Positions 41,493 through 54,914 of a stretch of DNA of 64,000 nucleotides are shown here, in pieces. The stretch is from Symbiodinium natans. Taxonomy: Eukaryota > Sar > Dinophyceae > Suessiales > Symbiodiniaceae. The notes beneath the pieces are model-generated. The model did no database searches and was not told the DNA's origin. It saw only the letters and a list, made by a program, of their open reading frames with translations. The position numbers and the translations under genes were made by a program. The stretch covers positions 1-64,000 of the forward strand of contig CAJNDS010000243.1 of the NCBI GenBank assembly GCA_905221605.1, read 5' to 3'. Numbering within the stretch: position 1 is the stretch's first letter; each line of letters starts with the position of its first letter.

Positions 41493-44400
41493 TTCTTTTG
41501 CATTGTTTGAATATTTGCACAGACGTGTCCCCGGACAGCTAGAAATCCTGAAACCGCAAACCCCAAGACAGGCCTCCCATGCCGGGGACCATGCCACCGA
41601 CGGGGATCATTGCAGGGCCCGGCGCCTCGGTCGCAAAGTGTCAATTGGCTAATTAAACCCAGTTAAACAACTCTCGGGTTTTTTGCATGGGGGGATTTGG
41701 GGGGGCGGTGTGGCTTGCCCCTGCTGACGAACAATCACCTTTTCGGTATGGAGCTTGGAGAACCTTGCAGACTTCGGCTTCCAATCTTGGCCTTAGCCTT
41801 CCAGGATCTTGCAAAGGTTCCTTGGTCGCCAGTACCCAAGATGTACCCAAGCGGTCGGCCGGTGCCAACATCGGCAGACGGGCGGCGCACGACCCAGGAG
41901 GGCCCCACTGGAGCCTAAAGTTACGTGGCTGGAGCTCTACAAGAGGCCCCTGCTCTTTAGGCTCGAAGTCAAAACAGGGTCAAAGAAAGACATGAAAGGC
42001 AGAGCGACGGGCTGTTGCGCATGATCAAGCAAGGCAATCACAAAACCAGAACAAGAACAGCCTTCACAATAAGTACTCGGAGCAAAGTCGCAGGCTGGAG
42101 TGCATATGGTTCTGAAACTTGGTTGTGGAGCTTCAGACAATCAGGTCTCAAAATGTGGGATGCGGCTTTGGGGTGCCATGTGTGCCGGGGTTGAGGTAGA
42201 CTACGGTAGAGATGAAGAGGGAGCGGGCTGGCGTCCTTGTGCTGCAGTACTGCAATGCAATCATGCTGCTGCACACGCGTTCCAAAGCGTATTGAAGTGC
42301 ATTGTGCTACTGTACTTTGTCGGCTCCAACAGTAACATCCCAGAATCGCACTCCAAGAATAAGAGCAGTGAGCTCGTGCTTGCGTGTCGGATCGCCCAAC
42401 TGGCGAGACATTGGCAGGAACAGCAGAGCGTCTCGTTTTGCATCGCTGCTTCTCCAGCAGCTCCCAAGGCTTGTCAGCTCACAGCAGGGACGTTTGCAGA
42501 CCCTCACAGGTAAAGGGAAGGACGTGAAGGTTCTTTCGGAGCTAGCAGGGATTTCAATGGCCAAGCGGCCTCATCGCCTGAGGAATCAGTCTGAAGGGCT
42601 TGGCCACTGATGGGAAGACACTTCTCTAGCAAGTCACTGTTCCCCTTTTAGAATCTGAAGTCTGGAAGCATGTTGATGCCTGGTCCTTTCGTTGGATCTC
42701 CGGAACTGATGCATCAGCTGTGCCAAGGATTTCTTCGCTGAGTCCATGCTACCTCAGCACCAATGTTTAAAGCATCCTCGGGCGGAAGAAGCTTCCATCC
42801 GCACCTCCGACTGACCTTTTAAACCACGAGATCCTGAGCAACCGAGAAATCAAGTTTGAGCTTGGCATGATACTAATGGGATGGCAGGTCCAGGCTATCT
42901 GGCCTCCTCAGCTGCACTGCCTCCCCGCAAATGAATTGCGTTCAAGTATAATTTACTGGTATAAGATTTTTGCACAACAGTGAGAGTGTTGAGGCGAACC
43001 CGACAAGAGAAAACTCGCTGAAGCCCCTTTGAAGTCAGGGCTTAGGGCAGTCTAAGGCCAGTCGGAGAGGCACTCAGCTGCCAATAAAACCGCAGCGGTC
43101 GTCATGCCAGCCTGGAACAGAGTGGCCCCGGACGATGGGAGTTGGGGCACTTGACAGGGAGGGACCCGAGTTTTGGATGCTTTGGGGGTCTTCGCGGGGT
43201 GTGGCTGTCCTTTCGCGGGTCTTTCGCGTGCCTTTCGCGCGGTGGCAGTGGCAGCAGCTGGAATACGACTAGTACTTGTAGTACCAGTAGTACTAGTTCC
43301 TAGTTTTGCCAGTACTGGTACTGATGATCAAGTCTGCTACATAATAACTTGTGCGGAGTATAGCTTTCCTTTCACGGACAAAGTGCGCGGTCGCATCGCT
43401 TTATATCTCAAAACTGTTTACATTTATCTGAAGCCAAGGACATGGATCTTAAGATCAACCCTCACGTGCATGGGGTAATGGGGTAATAAGGATGCAAGAC
43501 GGACCTTTAACAAAAAAATGGGTGCCTGTGAGTATTCTGACGTATGCTTGAGCTGGTCAACACTGCACCCAGACACCCGCTATCCCTACACGGGATGCAA
43601 CTCGAAGGGTATTGTGCCCAACCCCCTTCTGCACCGAAAACAACCCGCACCGCCCGGAGCCTGCGCGAAGCTCTGCGAGGAAGCCTACTTGCGCGTTGCT
43701 TGCAGCAAGCAGGTCGTCCTGGCTTGGAGGTCTTGGAGTTCTTGGAGTCTTTTTATGCGCTGAACAGAGGCTCACGTACAAGAGAAAAGCATCCCATCAT
43801 CCCATCGCCTGAGACTTGGAGCTTCCGATTGTCACGATGGCTTATGGCACACAGTACTACCCATATTGACCCATGGAAAAAATCAAGTCTGCATGACAAA
43901 CTTTGAAAAGCGCGTCGCGCATGGGCTCGGCATGGGCTCCACAGTCATGGACAGAGACAAACTCATTCTGATTCATAGTGATACCATCTGAGGAAATCGT
44001 TTGCTCTGTACTGCTTCCTTGAAGTCAACCGCGCCCTCTCTACGCAACTTTGACTTTAACGGTGTAGCGACTCTGCCCAAGTTGCCCGTCTCTCGCCCAT
44101 CTCCCCCCGTCTCCAGCTGCCTTCTTGTCAACTTCGGGAGATTGCATCGACAGCCTCTGCGCACAGTAGAGACATTCTGACCGAGTTCCGTTGCTTGTTT
44201 AGGGGGTGGGGAGGCTTGGAGAATCCATCCTCAACCTGCGAGCCTGAAATCGTATCGTAGACCCAAGTCATCCCAAGTCCGATCTTTTGGCCCCCACTCA
44301 GGTGAGACTCCCGAAGACCTCCGAAGCCTACAAAGAATCGGCTTCTGGTGGTCACAATTGGGCCCCAGACGGTGGCAGGTGACGCGACAAGCTTCCCCCA

Positions 44401-47400
44401 GCCCGGGCAGCGGTGGCCAGAACCTCCGGGGGGCTCTTAAAATTCATCTCAATTCTTGCTTTGCTGCTGTTGGGAATCACCCCTCAAGCTTGAACTCGGC
44501 CTCGTCACTGTGAAGCTGGTGGCCCGACTGCCCCAGTGCCTTTCAGGGGTGGAATGCGTTCGGGGACAGATAAAGACGGAGAGTCCGGATTCGCCATGCT
44601 GGGTGGTCTGTAAGACTTTGTAGATCTTGGGGGCTCGAGGTTATAGGGACCGGATTCAGCAACCCGCTAGACAAGCCAGAAACTCCACTCGCACGTCGCA
44701 CAAGGCGGGGGATAGGAATCTGTGCCAAGGGTCATGAGAAGCGAGGGTGTCGAATGTGTCTGTCCTGTTACGATCTACAACATGAATGACATGAACCCAC
44801 GGCTGATCTTCTTCAAGTAGGTAAAACTACAGAGGGTAGCCAACTGCAGGCCAAACTACTTGAATCCAGCATCCCTATCCTGAAGCCGATTGACTCGTAA
44901 CAAAGGCGCCCGCAATCCTGGATGGTTTTTCAATTGCAGTGTTGAGAGCCCTCGGCGTAAATCCGCACCTCTGAGCCCCCCAACGCTCGAGATCGAACTT
45001 CTTCAGGCAGCGAGTGCAGGATTCAATCAGATGCTGGTGCCTAGACCCTTCATAAGTCTCACATCAAGTCCACGTTCCGTGTTCAGGCACGAAGGGCCCC
45101 AAACTGTCGTAACAACGTGTCGAGAAAGGCCCAACATGGCGCAACATGGCCCAACCAGCCCGACCTCCAACAGCTTGGCTGCGCTGCCAGCAGCACTGGC
45201 GACCTCTGGTGGAGCAACGTCGCAGAGTCCGCGATTCACCAGATGCAAACCTTTTGCCTACCACCACCCTGCTCCCCCCTCAGGTTCAAAACTAACAAAA
45301 TCACCGAGAGTATCATGAATTCCCCAGCCCGTTTCGCGCGTGTTGCACGCAAAGTGTGCGGCTACGATCGGGCCCCAAAGGTGCCCCCATCCAGTTAAGC
45401 GTGCAAATCTCAACATCCAAACCGTCATGGAACCGCTTAACCCCAACCGCAATTGCGAATAGTACACAAGGAAAGCCTGAAAAGGTGTTGACTACTGAGC
45501 GTGCGGCCACGGGAAACTCAAACTCTTCGTTCCAACACACCTCCGACGTTTTCAGCACCTGACGAGATTCCGCCCCAATCTCTCCCCCAACTCCTCGAAC
45601 TGAGTCTAGGCCGCTCTGAGGAATTTGTGAAGCGGTGCAGCCCACAAGCCTCGTGGGTGCGCTGGCTTGCCGTGTGCAGGCCTAGGTCCCCAGCTCTTTG
45701 AGACTCACGCAACACCAAAACAAAATCTTGAGGGAAAATTGAGAGGTCAGGGAACATGACAGTTTTCGACCTTAACGTGCACAGGCTAAGATGATTGAGG
45801 CACGGGCTTTCTGGCTTTCGGGATTTGAGTCCACAACTTTCAAGACATAAATCAAGGAAGGTAAGTCTGAACATGGCTGTGGAGGCGTCTTGATGCACAG
45901 CAGAGACGTCTTGATGCACAGCAGAGAACAAGTGCGGCAGCATCGCAGGTCCCGCTGCCCACTCTCAAGCTCAGAACTAGCATAACATGCCCCAGGAAAC
46001 CAGCCAAGCCGATTGACTCCTCCTCCGTCTCCGCCGGCCCAGTTTCCGAGCCATGAAACATCCTCCACACAAATTACCTGTCATGAAAAGCCTGGGGATA
46101 TGTAAACGTGTGAACACAAACTGGCATGCTCGGTCAGCAGCGTCTCCAAAACTGTCTTTGCTTGTGACTGTACATGGGCACTGTAATCATTTTAAACCCC
46201 TACGCCCCCTGTGTATCATGCTGGCAACAGAGTCACAGGATGTCACAGGTGTATGACATTGAATCACGGTATGAAGGACCAAGCTTCTGGCCGCAGCTGT
46301 CGCTGACGCTCATGTCCACGTACATGCTCGAGGTAGAAGGAGCTGAGCTAAGGGCCTTGCACTCAGCTTGGAACACGCTGAGGCGACCAAGTTGCTTCGA
46401 ACTCACTTCGCTTTCTCGGATGTTCACCGGTAGCGAGACATTTAATGGATCAGTGTTACTGTTGGAAAGAAACAACGCGTAATCGTGCGTTCTCTCCCCT
46501 TCAACCCGCCTCCACCAAGAAACGCGAGTCATCCAATTATTTGGCCGTTGGTGCAGCACAAGACTAGACGAGACACTGTGCGCTGCTCCTAGTCTTGCAA
46601 CTTTCTACCGGATACTCGGCAGAAGGCTGCCGGAAATTTTACACAATCTGAGCCCGCAAGCCCTTGGCTCTCAAACCACAGTTGCCACATCACCCGGCCG
46701 TGTTCCCCTGAGCACTTCACCTGAAGGTTGTGCAAGCCAATGAAGTGGATCTGCCTCTGTAGCCGGCAGCTGCATTCCAGAGTCCCGGAGTTCACTGTGA
46801 CTTGCATCAATGCTTCAAGGCTTAGTCCAGTCGGGCAAGGATTCTAAAGGATTCTAGGGAGTGGGAAGGACGAGGATCAAAGGATCAAAATCGGTCCCCC
46901 GGCCAGATCTTGCAAAGCAACCACAGGGCGGCGCGAAAATCGACAAGAAACCAAGTTCCGTGCATAGTGATACAAGGACCTCCCTACGTCTGAGGGCAGC
47001 GAAAAAATCGAAAAACTGAAAGCATATGAACAACGGCGCAACACTCGCCACCATTTCTGGGTTGGGGGACTTTGGGGGGATGCACATGCACACGAAACCG
47101 CCACTGAGGGGAAATGTGGCACCGAGAGTTGAGAGCGAGGCTCTCGGGTTTTTGATGCTCTCGGTTTTTTGAGGATGTCATTCTCAGGGTGGGGAAGGAG
47201 GTGGAGGGAAGGAGACTGAAGGCAGGAGGGAGTATATACTCTCTACGAGAGTGCATCTTTATCTTCCACCAGCCTGTAGTCTTAAAACGCCACTTTCAAA
47301 CCAGTACAAACTAGCTCATACGCATACATATATAGTCATTACATAGTGTATTTGCCTACCTCAACCCACCCACTGACCCCTCACTAAAGGATCTTTCGAA

Positions 47401-48389
47401 ACCTGAGAGACGCACCACTGGCCCGAGAAGTTCGAGGGCGCGGGGCAGCGCTGAAACTTCACGACCACCTCAACCTTATAAGCTGCGCCGTTCGACGTAC
47501 TCTTCGTAGGGCCTACGTAGGGCCTACAGGTCACGGGGATGGACGAGAAGTGGCCGGGCTTGCTGCGGTCGTCGGTTCTCCGTTGCAGCTCAGAGCTTCA
47601 TCCCCTGAAAGCGAAGGTTCCAGAGGCTACCTGCGGCTACCTGCGGCTACCTTGACCTTCGAAACCGCTTCAAGACACGCTGGCGGTTTAGGTCAGCATC
47701 AAAGTAACAAGTCTTGTCTTACTAGGGGTCTTCCAAGGTGAGGATCTGAAAGCAGCTCGACACAAAAGCTCAAGTACACATACGAGGAGGTTCCAAGGAT
47801 CTCAGAGCAAAAGCAGTCCGAAGCAGCACGAAGCACGGAGAGCGGAGATCCCGAACCCTGAGAAATTGCGACTTCGGTAGATGGTTATCATGATTTCTTG
47901 AGATTTCAAGGGTGTTGGGTTGGGCTGCACAGATTGGGGTTTACTGGAGCCCAGAGCGCGCAAAAGAGCGCGTTGCTCTGCCTGCCTTCCTCTGCCTCTG
48001 AATTTCTGCGGAGTTCCCCGAGAAAGGGGGAGTATTTGCATGACTGCGTATTACAAGTTCCTGCAGTTCCTCTCGTCATCAGCTGCCGACACGTCCGTGA
48101 CCATATCAACATCAACGCGTATTACAAGTATCGGTATCGGAGCTTCAGGGCTTTTCAGGGCTTCAGGCGTTGAAACTCAGCGCCAAGCCCCCGGAGCGAA
48201 AGAGCTAAACCGTGACATCCTGTGACGGGTGTGGCCTCTGTGGAGCTGCAGCATCCGAGGCTCGATCATCTTTCCAGCCTCCAAAATCGCAATACTTCAA
48301 AGCTGAAAAGCTGCGAGCAGTGCCCCCCCCCCCCCCCTCCAAGGAAAAAAGAAACAAAAAAATATTTTACTTCGAACATTCCCACCTTA
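41493..48389. other. Non-coding stretch with scattered short repeats
   Basis: Nearly 7 kb with no recognised gene. The open frames are under 145 codons, overlap on both strands and have no family likeness. Visible structures are an agtact-rich palindromic patch at 43268-43326, a two-copy cttgatgcacagcagag repeat at about 45891-45928, three ggctacctgc copies near 47628-47650, and a poly-C run at 48327-48340. Confidence 0.5.
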
Positions 48390-48672
48390 GCACTCCAGGG
48401 TCTCTGGGGGTGGGCACTCCAGGGAGACTCTGGGGTTGGGCATTTCAGGGAGTGTCTCGGGTTGGGCACTCCCGTGAAAACTCCAGGGAGTCTCTGGGGT
48501 TGGGCACTCTCGGGAGTTTCTGGTTGGGCACTCCAGGGTCTCTGGGGTTGGGCACTCCAGGAGTCTCTGGGTTGGGCACTCCAAAGAGTTTCTGGGGTTG
48601 GAGTGGGGGTTGGGCACTCCAGGAGTTTCTTGGGAGTCTCTGGGGTTGGGCACTCCAGGGAGTCTCTAGGAG
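48390..48672. repeat. Minisatellite of about 25 bp units
   Basis: Roughly ten or eleven tandem copies around the core ctctggggttgggcactcc, with length variation between copies. The open frames through it, rich in W-A-L-Q on one strand and C-P-T-P on the other, are products of the repeat and not a gene. Confidence 0.9.
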
Positions 48673-49861
48673 TAGACCGGGCGAGGAGAAGAGTTCCGGG
48701 CGAGGAGGAGAGTTGAGTTTAAAATCCAACAACCCCACACCGAAGGTGGGGAAAAACACACACACACACACAAACGTGTTCTCATGCTTTCCCCTCCCTT
48801 CCTTGGATACGAGCTCTTGAGCATTGAAAAGCACGTATGCAAAGCAGTTCCAGGCGCTGTGTTGTGAGCCCAACTCTACACTCCCTCAGCTCTCAAACTT
48901 GAACTCTGAACCTCTGAGTTTTTTCTGAATTCTGCGCTGCTTAAACTCTGAGTCTAGAACCTCCAAAGAACTGATGGAGAATACGTCTGGGGCCCAAGCA
49001 GCTGTGTAAAGCGAGGTCTGTGCCGAGCCAAGAAGGAGGCTGGTGCCTGCCCAGAAGGACTCTGAAGGACTCTGAAGGACTCTAGACGTCTCCACTTCAT
49101 GATTTTGTTGGGGACCTAAAGGGGCCGCACTGTGCATCGGAGTCCAATGGAGGGCTTGACTCCGGGTTCGTGGGCTCGACTTAGGGCTTTAAAAGTTCAG
49201 GGGGAAACAGATGTGCCTTTGTGGCTAACCTCGTAGAGCTGCACAGAGAGCTTGGTCCACTCCTGCACACGAAGCTCAGGTTCAGGCATTGGTTTGAAGT
49301 CCGACTGGACGAGCTGTTCTTGCAACTTGTATTGTAAACTTCAGTCCTCAGCGCAGAAGCGATGGAAGTAGAGCCGCGTAGATTCCCAAAGCACGCGCCC
49401 TGCAGCAACAAGCGTCAGGAGAAGGCGACATCTGCTGCTGTCACTGAAACCTTCTTCCAACGACCCAAAAAGTCCCCCAACCTGCCCCAACCTGCCCCAA
49501 CCAGGGAACTGCAATGGCGCACCGACATGGTGCTGGTAGATCCTCCAGGGCAGTTCGTTGTCCTCCAGAAGACCACTGAAAAAGGACAGGGGAAAGGAAA
49601 GAAATCTCGCATCGAGCGAGCCCGAGAAGTGCCATAGTACCGCTCAAAGCGACGGCTAGACCCTCCAAGACTCTGAGCCTTCTTGAAGCCACCAAACCCT
49701 CGCAACAAATATCCACACATGCAGAGTCGCAGAGTTAAGCCTGCAAGTGGAACATGAAGAATGGCTCACTGCAAGACCGTCTCCTGATGCTCCTCCTCCG
49801 ACAGGCAGCCAGGAACGCTCAGCCGGCTCTTGCTCCAACCCAGGATCTGCACCCTGGGCTT
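48673..49861. other. Anonymous stretch before the large GT tract
   Basis: It contains a short (CA)n at about 48757-48774 and three ggactctgaa copies near 49063-49085. No gene recognised. Confidence 0.5.
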
Positions 49862-50877
<1,016 letters not shown>

Positions 50878-52079
50878 CTGTGTAGGGTTAGGGATCTAGG
50901 ACTGCTTCGAAAGACTTGGCTTCGATTTGGGGGTTCGGAGCATAACATCACCCGAAAGAGGACCTGAAAATACCCGAACGGCCTGGCATGCACTGACACT
51001 GTCTACGTGTAATGTCAAATGGGAACTTCCGGGCAGCCGGCTTCACCCGGTTCGCGATCCAGGACTCAGGGGTGATCGGCCCGGTCCTCGCCCGTAGTGG
51101 AATAGCGCGAGTAGCAGTTTGAGGGCTTGAGGGCCTTGGGGGCCCTTGGGGGGGCCGTCGGTGCAGCTCATGGCTTTTGCAGTGCCTCATGGACTCGAAC
51201 TAATAGCTTCGGGGCTTCGGGATCCTGAGGCTGATCTTGAAGTCTTGCTTGGAAATAAAGCGGAAAGATTGCAATGCTAGACTTCTCAAGTCCCAAGGGC
51301 ATTGCCATCATTAGCCGTCACTAGCCTTAACCCCTTCATCCTTCATGTCAGAAAATGGCCGCTCCGAACAACACACTACAAAGAAACAAACTGAGAAGTC
51401 CTGGGAGGTGCCACGCCCGCCTGACAACATCGCTGGGTAGGTGCAGAGATAGCGGCACAACAGTTTAGACTCCCGCACGTCGACCTGAGAAAAGCAATGG
51501 AACTGAACGACGGCTCGAAGCGGCGAAGTTCGAAGCTTGCACTGCAAATTGCAAAGACAGCGAGAGGCCCGACTGCAGGCTGAAGCTGCTCGGCCAAGCA
51601 TTCTGTCGGCAAGGAAGAATCTGTGCCAGAATTTGTGTCTTAGTAGGGCACTGCACTCAAAGTCAGGAGATGTGGCCGTGATCTGAGTTTTTTGACAGGC
51701 TGCGTTAACAGCCAGGAGAACCCTTGCCATCACATTGCTTCGATATCATCTGCTGTACAGGGTCCACCTTCGAAGAGTCAACTGTTCCGAAGTGAATCCC
51801 ACCGTGCTCTCCAGATCCGCTTACTTTTGCAATTACTTTGGGTCTTGCGCCAGTGCTTTTGCTTTACTTCTCAGATCTGTTGCAAATGATTCCTTTGGTT
51901 GAGACCCACAGCTCCGAACCCGGGCCGTGGGGGGGGGGGGTAACATAAGGAACATGGTGAGATTTTCTTGGCAGACACGCTTGTTCCAAGTCGGTAAGCC
52001 CTGGGGTTAACCGCTCAGACCTACATCCAAAACCCTGAACGGAGATATACCGTGCCTTCCCCAAGCCCCGTAACTTCAA
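50878..52079. other. Anonymous non-coding stretch
   Basis: No gene recognised. A run of 12 G lies at about 51931-51942. Confidence 0.5.
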
Positions 52080-52262
52080 GAGCACAAGTCCAAGTGCAAG
52101 TCAACACTCCAAGAGCACAAGTTCAAGTACACAACGCTGAGGGCGCAAATGCAGACTCCCATAGTACAAGTCCGGTGTGCACAACTCCAATATGACAATA
52201 AGTCCAAGTGCACAAGTCCAAGTGCAAAATGCACAAGTCCAACTGTGCAAGCCCAAATACCA
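52080..52262. repeat. Degenerate minisatellite
   Basis: Loosely repeating words gcacaagtccaagtg and close variants occur about ten times on the plus strand, with irregular spacing. Confidence 0.75.
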
Positions 52263-53675
52263 ATACAAATACAGTTCTACTGAGCCTTGACTTCCACTGG
52301 CTGTTGTCATTTGCGTGGCCAAGCCGCTTAAACCTCTAAATGACAACAGGCACAGCTTGCAAACGGCCGCAGCTCATCCTGACAAAACTCTACCCAGCTG
52401 AACCTCAGGCGGGCAGCCCAACCGCAAACCTGAATGAGGCATACGGTGCCAGCCCCTGTCCCCCCCACCCCCGCCAAAAAAAGAAGTGTCTGTGTGTGTG
52501 TGTGTGTACGTTAGAACGGGCCCGAGAGTCTTGCCTCCAGCAGAAGTGCCATGGAGCTTTGCACCTCAGGCGGTTGGCGTGGAGGCACTGGAGCTGGCAG
52601 CAGGGGTCGGTTTCTGTAGCTTCTAAGGTGTGATCCAGACTCAGCATCATTGACACGTGCATGCCAAGATGTTGTGGCTCGGCGTGAGAAGACACTGGCA
52701 TCTCACTGCGACATTGCCAGCGGAGACCACCTTTGCATCCGCCAAACCCCGAGCATCCAAGGCCCCTTGCACTGCGCGATGCGTGCACGCCCGCCTGCCA
52801 AGAGCAGCTGAGCCTCCGGGCCCACTTCTGCGGAAGAGGGACCTCCTCGCAGCATCGCGTGAGACGTGCCAGCTCGCGCCTGGGGATACGGAGAGTACGT
52901 GTGTTTTGCTTGGCTTTCGTTCCCTCGAAATCTGGCGCCTTGCGGATCGGGCTCGAGGATCTCGTGGGTCAGGGTTTGGTGAGATCTTTGAAGAATATTT
53001 TATAGGTGCCTTGAGGCCCCTAAAGGCATCAAATTGCAAACTGGAAGCTGCTGGGAGGCCTTGTTCCCCTGTTTAAGTCTGCGGCTTCAAGGTTCCGCCT
53101 AGAATTGCCTGTCAAGTTTTGAAAATTCTAAACTTGCTAAACCGCTACACCCCTACTTGAAGCATTAGGCTGCCGGCACGAATGTGAGTAGCGCCAGCTC
53201 TGCATATTCCTCGACCATAAGGAATGACCGGAAGAAGGTCTCGGTTCCGTTTGTTCCGCTCCCACGGCCTTGGTGAAGCATCGGGCTCAGGATTTGGGGA
53301 TTTATGCAGAAGGCTTTGGAACCGAACCCTTCGGGCAGGGCTTCTGACACCAATCCTGCAGTCACAAGTCACATGTAGTGACAATGTACTGTGTAAGTAG
53401 GCGTGTCACAAGGCCCGACTGTTCGTCCGCTGATCCTAGGTACAAGAATACAAAGGAGTGAACCATCTCAAAATTCTGAGTATAGCCAGCATGGGTTCTG
53501 CTGCGTCGGGGTTGAAGAGAACTTTCCAGGGGCCTACGCAGGTACATCTTGTGGCCGGGGTCTGTTTGAGGGAGAAGCTGCTTCGAGTCGATGCTCCGAG
53601 CAAACAATATCCACCGATGCCGTAACTGTGCCAAAGGCTGTCACCCGGCATCAGCCTAAAAGGCTCAGCTGAAGA
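52263..53675. other. Anonymous non-coding stretch
   Basis: A short GT tract at about 52490-52507. No gene recognised. Confidence 0.5.
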
Positions 53676-54914
53676 GTGTCAAACCGGAAAGCTAGGGACA
53701 GCCCAGCATGTGGATCCAGATGCTCCACCCTGTACTCATGTCACTGTACCCACCCCAAACCCCGCAGGGCAAGTGTCCTGACGCAACCTCAACAACAGAA
53801 GTCTGGAGTTCGCTTCGCCCCCAATGTGGGGCCACCACCGGCGGAGTTGGACGTTGCAGCCTTAGCGCACGGAGAGTGCCACGATTGTCTGCACTACTCC
53901 TCATCGACATGACAGAACGGTAGCAACGAGTGCAATTGTCCAGACGTATGATGGTCGCAGAGGAAGTAAGCCCAGCACGTGTCCATTGTCACTTGGCCAC
54001 CACCTCTCCTGCAAAGTTAGCAGACACAAGCTCTTGGTGTAGAGACGGCGTCCTTTACATAGCTGTTCAAGGTACCACTTCTGGCTTGAAGCTTCGAGTA
54101 GCCCATGATGTCCTTGGGTCGACATGTTGGGACAGGACATAATGCAAGACCTTTGCATTCCCCATGCACGTGGGTCCTCTGCAATGGGCGCACGGAGATC
54201 TATCATGGCATTCAGAGCCTGCGATGATAGGCAAGACAACCAGGTAACAAGCGCTATGTTGGGCACTGGGGACAACCGTCTTCCACCAGCGAACAATCTA
54301 GATGCTCGCCACGAGCATTGTCTCCAGTTTCATCTACCCTAACTCTAAACAGATTCCTGCAAAGTAGGCTTCACTGTCCCCATCAGCATGGGACCAAACT
54401 GCCTCCGGGGTATTGCCATACAGGGCTTGGGGTGTGCATTTCGATCACGACCGTCTCCAAACACCAACCAAGAGCCGAATCTTATTACCAATAGCCCTCC
54501 CCATGCCGTTGCTGACCACTCGTTTGCGAAATAGTTCATCGACATGCCACGGCACACATTCATTGGCGTAGAGCATGCAGGACAACATTCGAAGTCCTCC
54601 TGCCTCAGGAAAACATGCATTGTTGGCAGACGGTTTCATGCACGGTTCACTGCGCCAACTCGCGAGTGCCCCTCATCCACGTCGGGATCGATCAAGTTGG
54701 CGAGCCTGTTGTCTTTGCACTTCGTCCAGATCTCATGGGCGGTGCAAAGACCATCTCGGCATGTCTCGGCCATCGCAGGGACAGTTGGCTGGTTCTTTCC
54801 GCTGGCTCTAAGTCTGGTATGAATACACGCCACCGTACCACAACACCGGCCAAGAACGGCCAAGACAAGCAAGGAAAGAGTCTCGGAACTCAAAACAGAG
54901 CCTTAGACCCTTAG
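53676..54914 (+). other. Stretch with several longer frames, possible decayed or intron-split gene
   Basis: All three plus frames have open stretches of 70-160 codons. Frame 1 is open from about 54124 to 54825 except for two stops close together near 54340-54348. The minus strand also has a 131-codon frame (54296-53901). The predicted peptides have mixed composition without low-complexity bias, but I recognise no domain and no splice pattern. It is listed only as a place to test for exons. Confidence 0.2.

Noticed and set aside
48390-48672. CRISPR-like array
   Set aside because: Units are contiguous and similar along their whole length, with no unique spacers. This is a minisatellite.
51040-51070. 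tRNA T-arm-like ggttcgcgatcc
   Set aside because: No acceptor, D or anticodon arms could be built around it.
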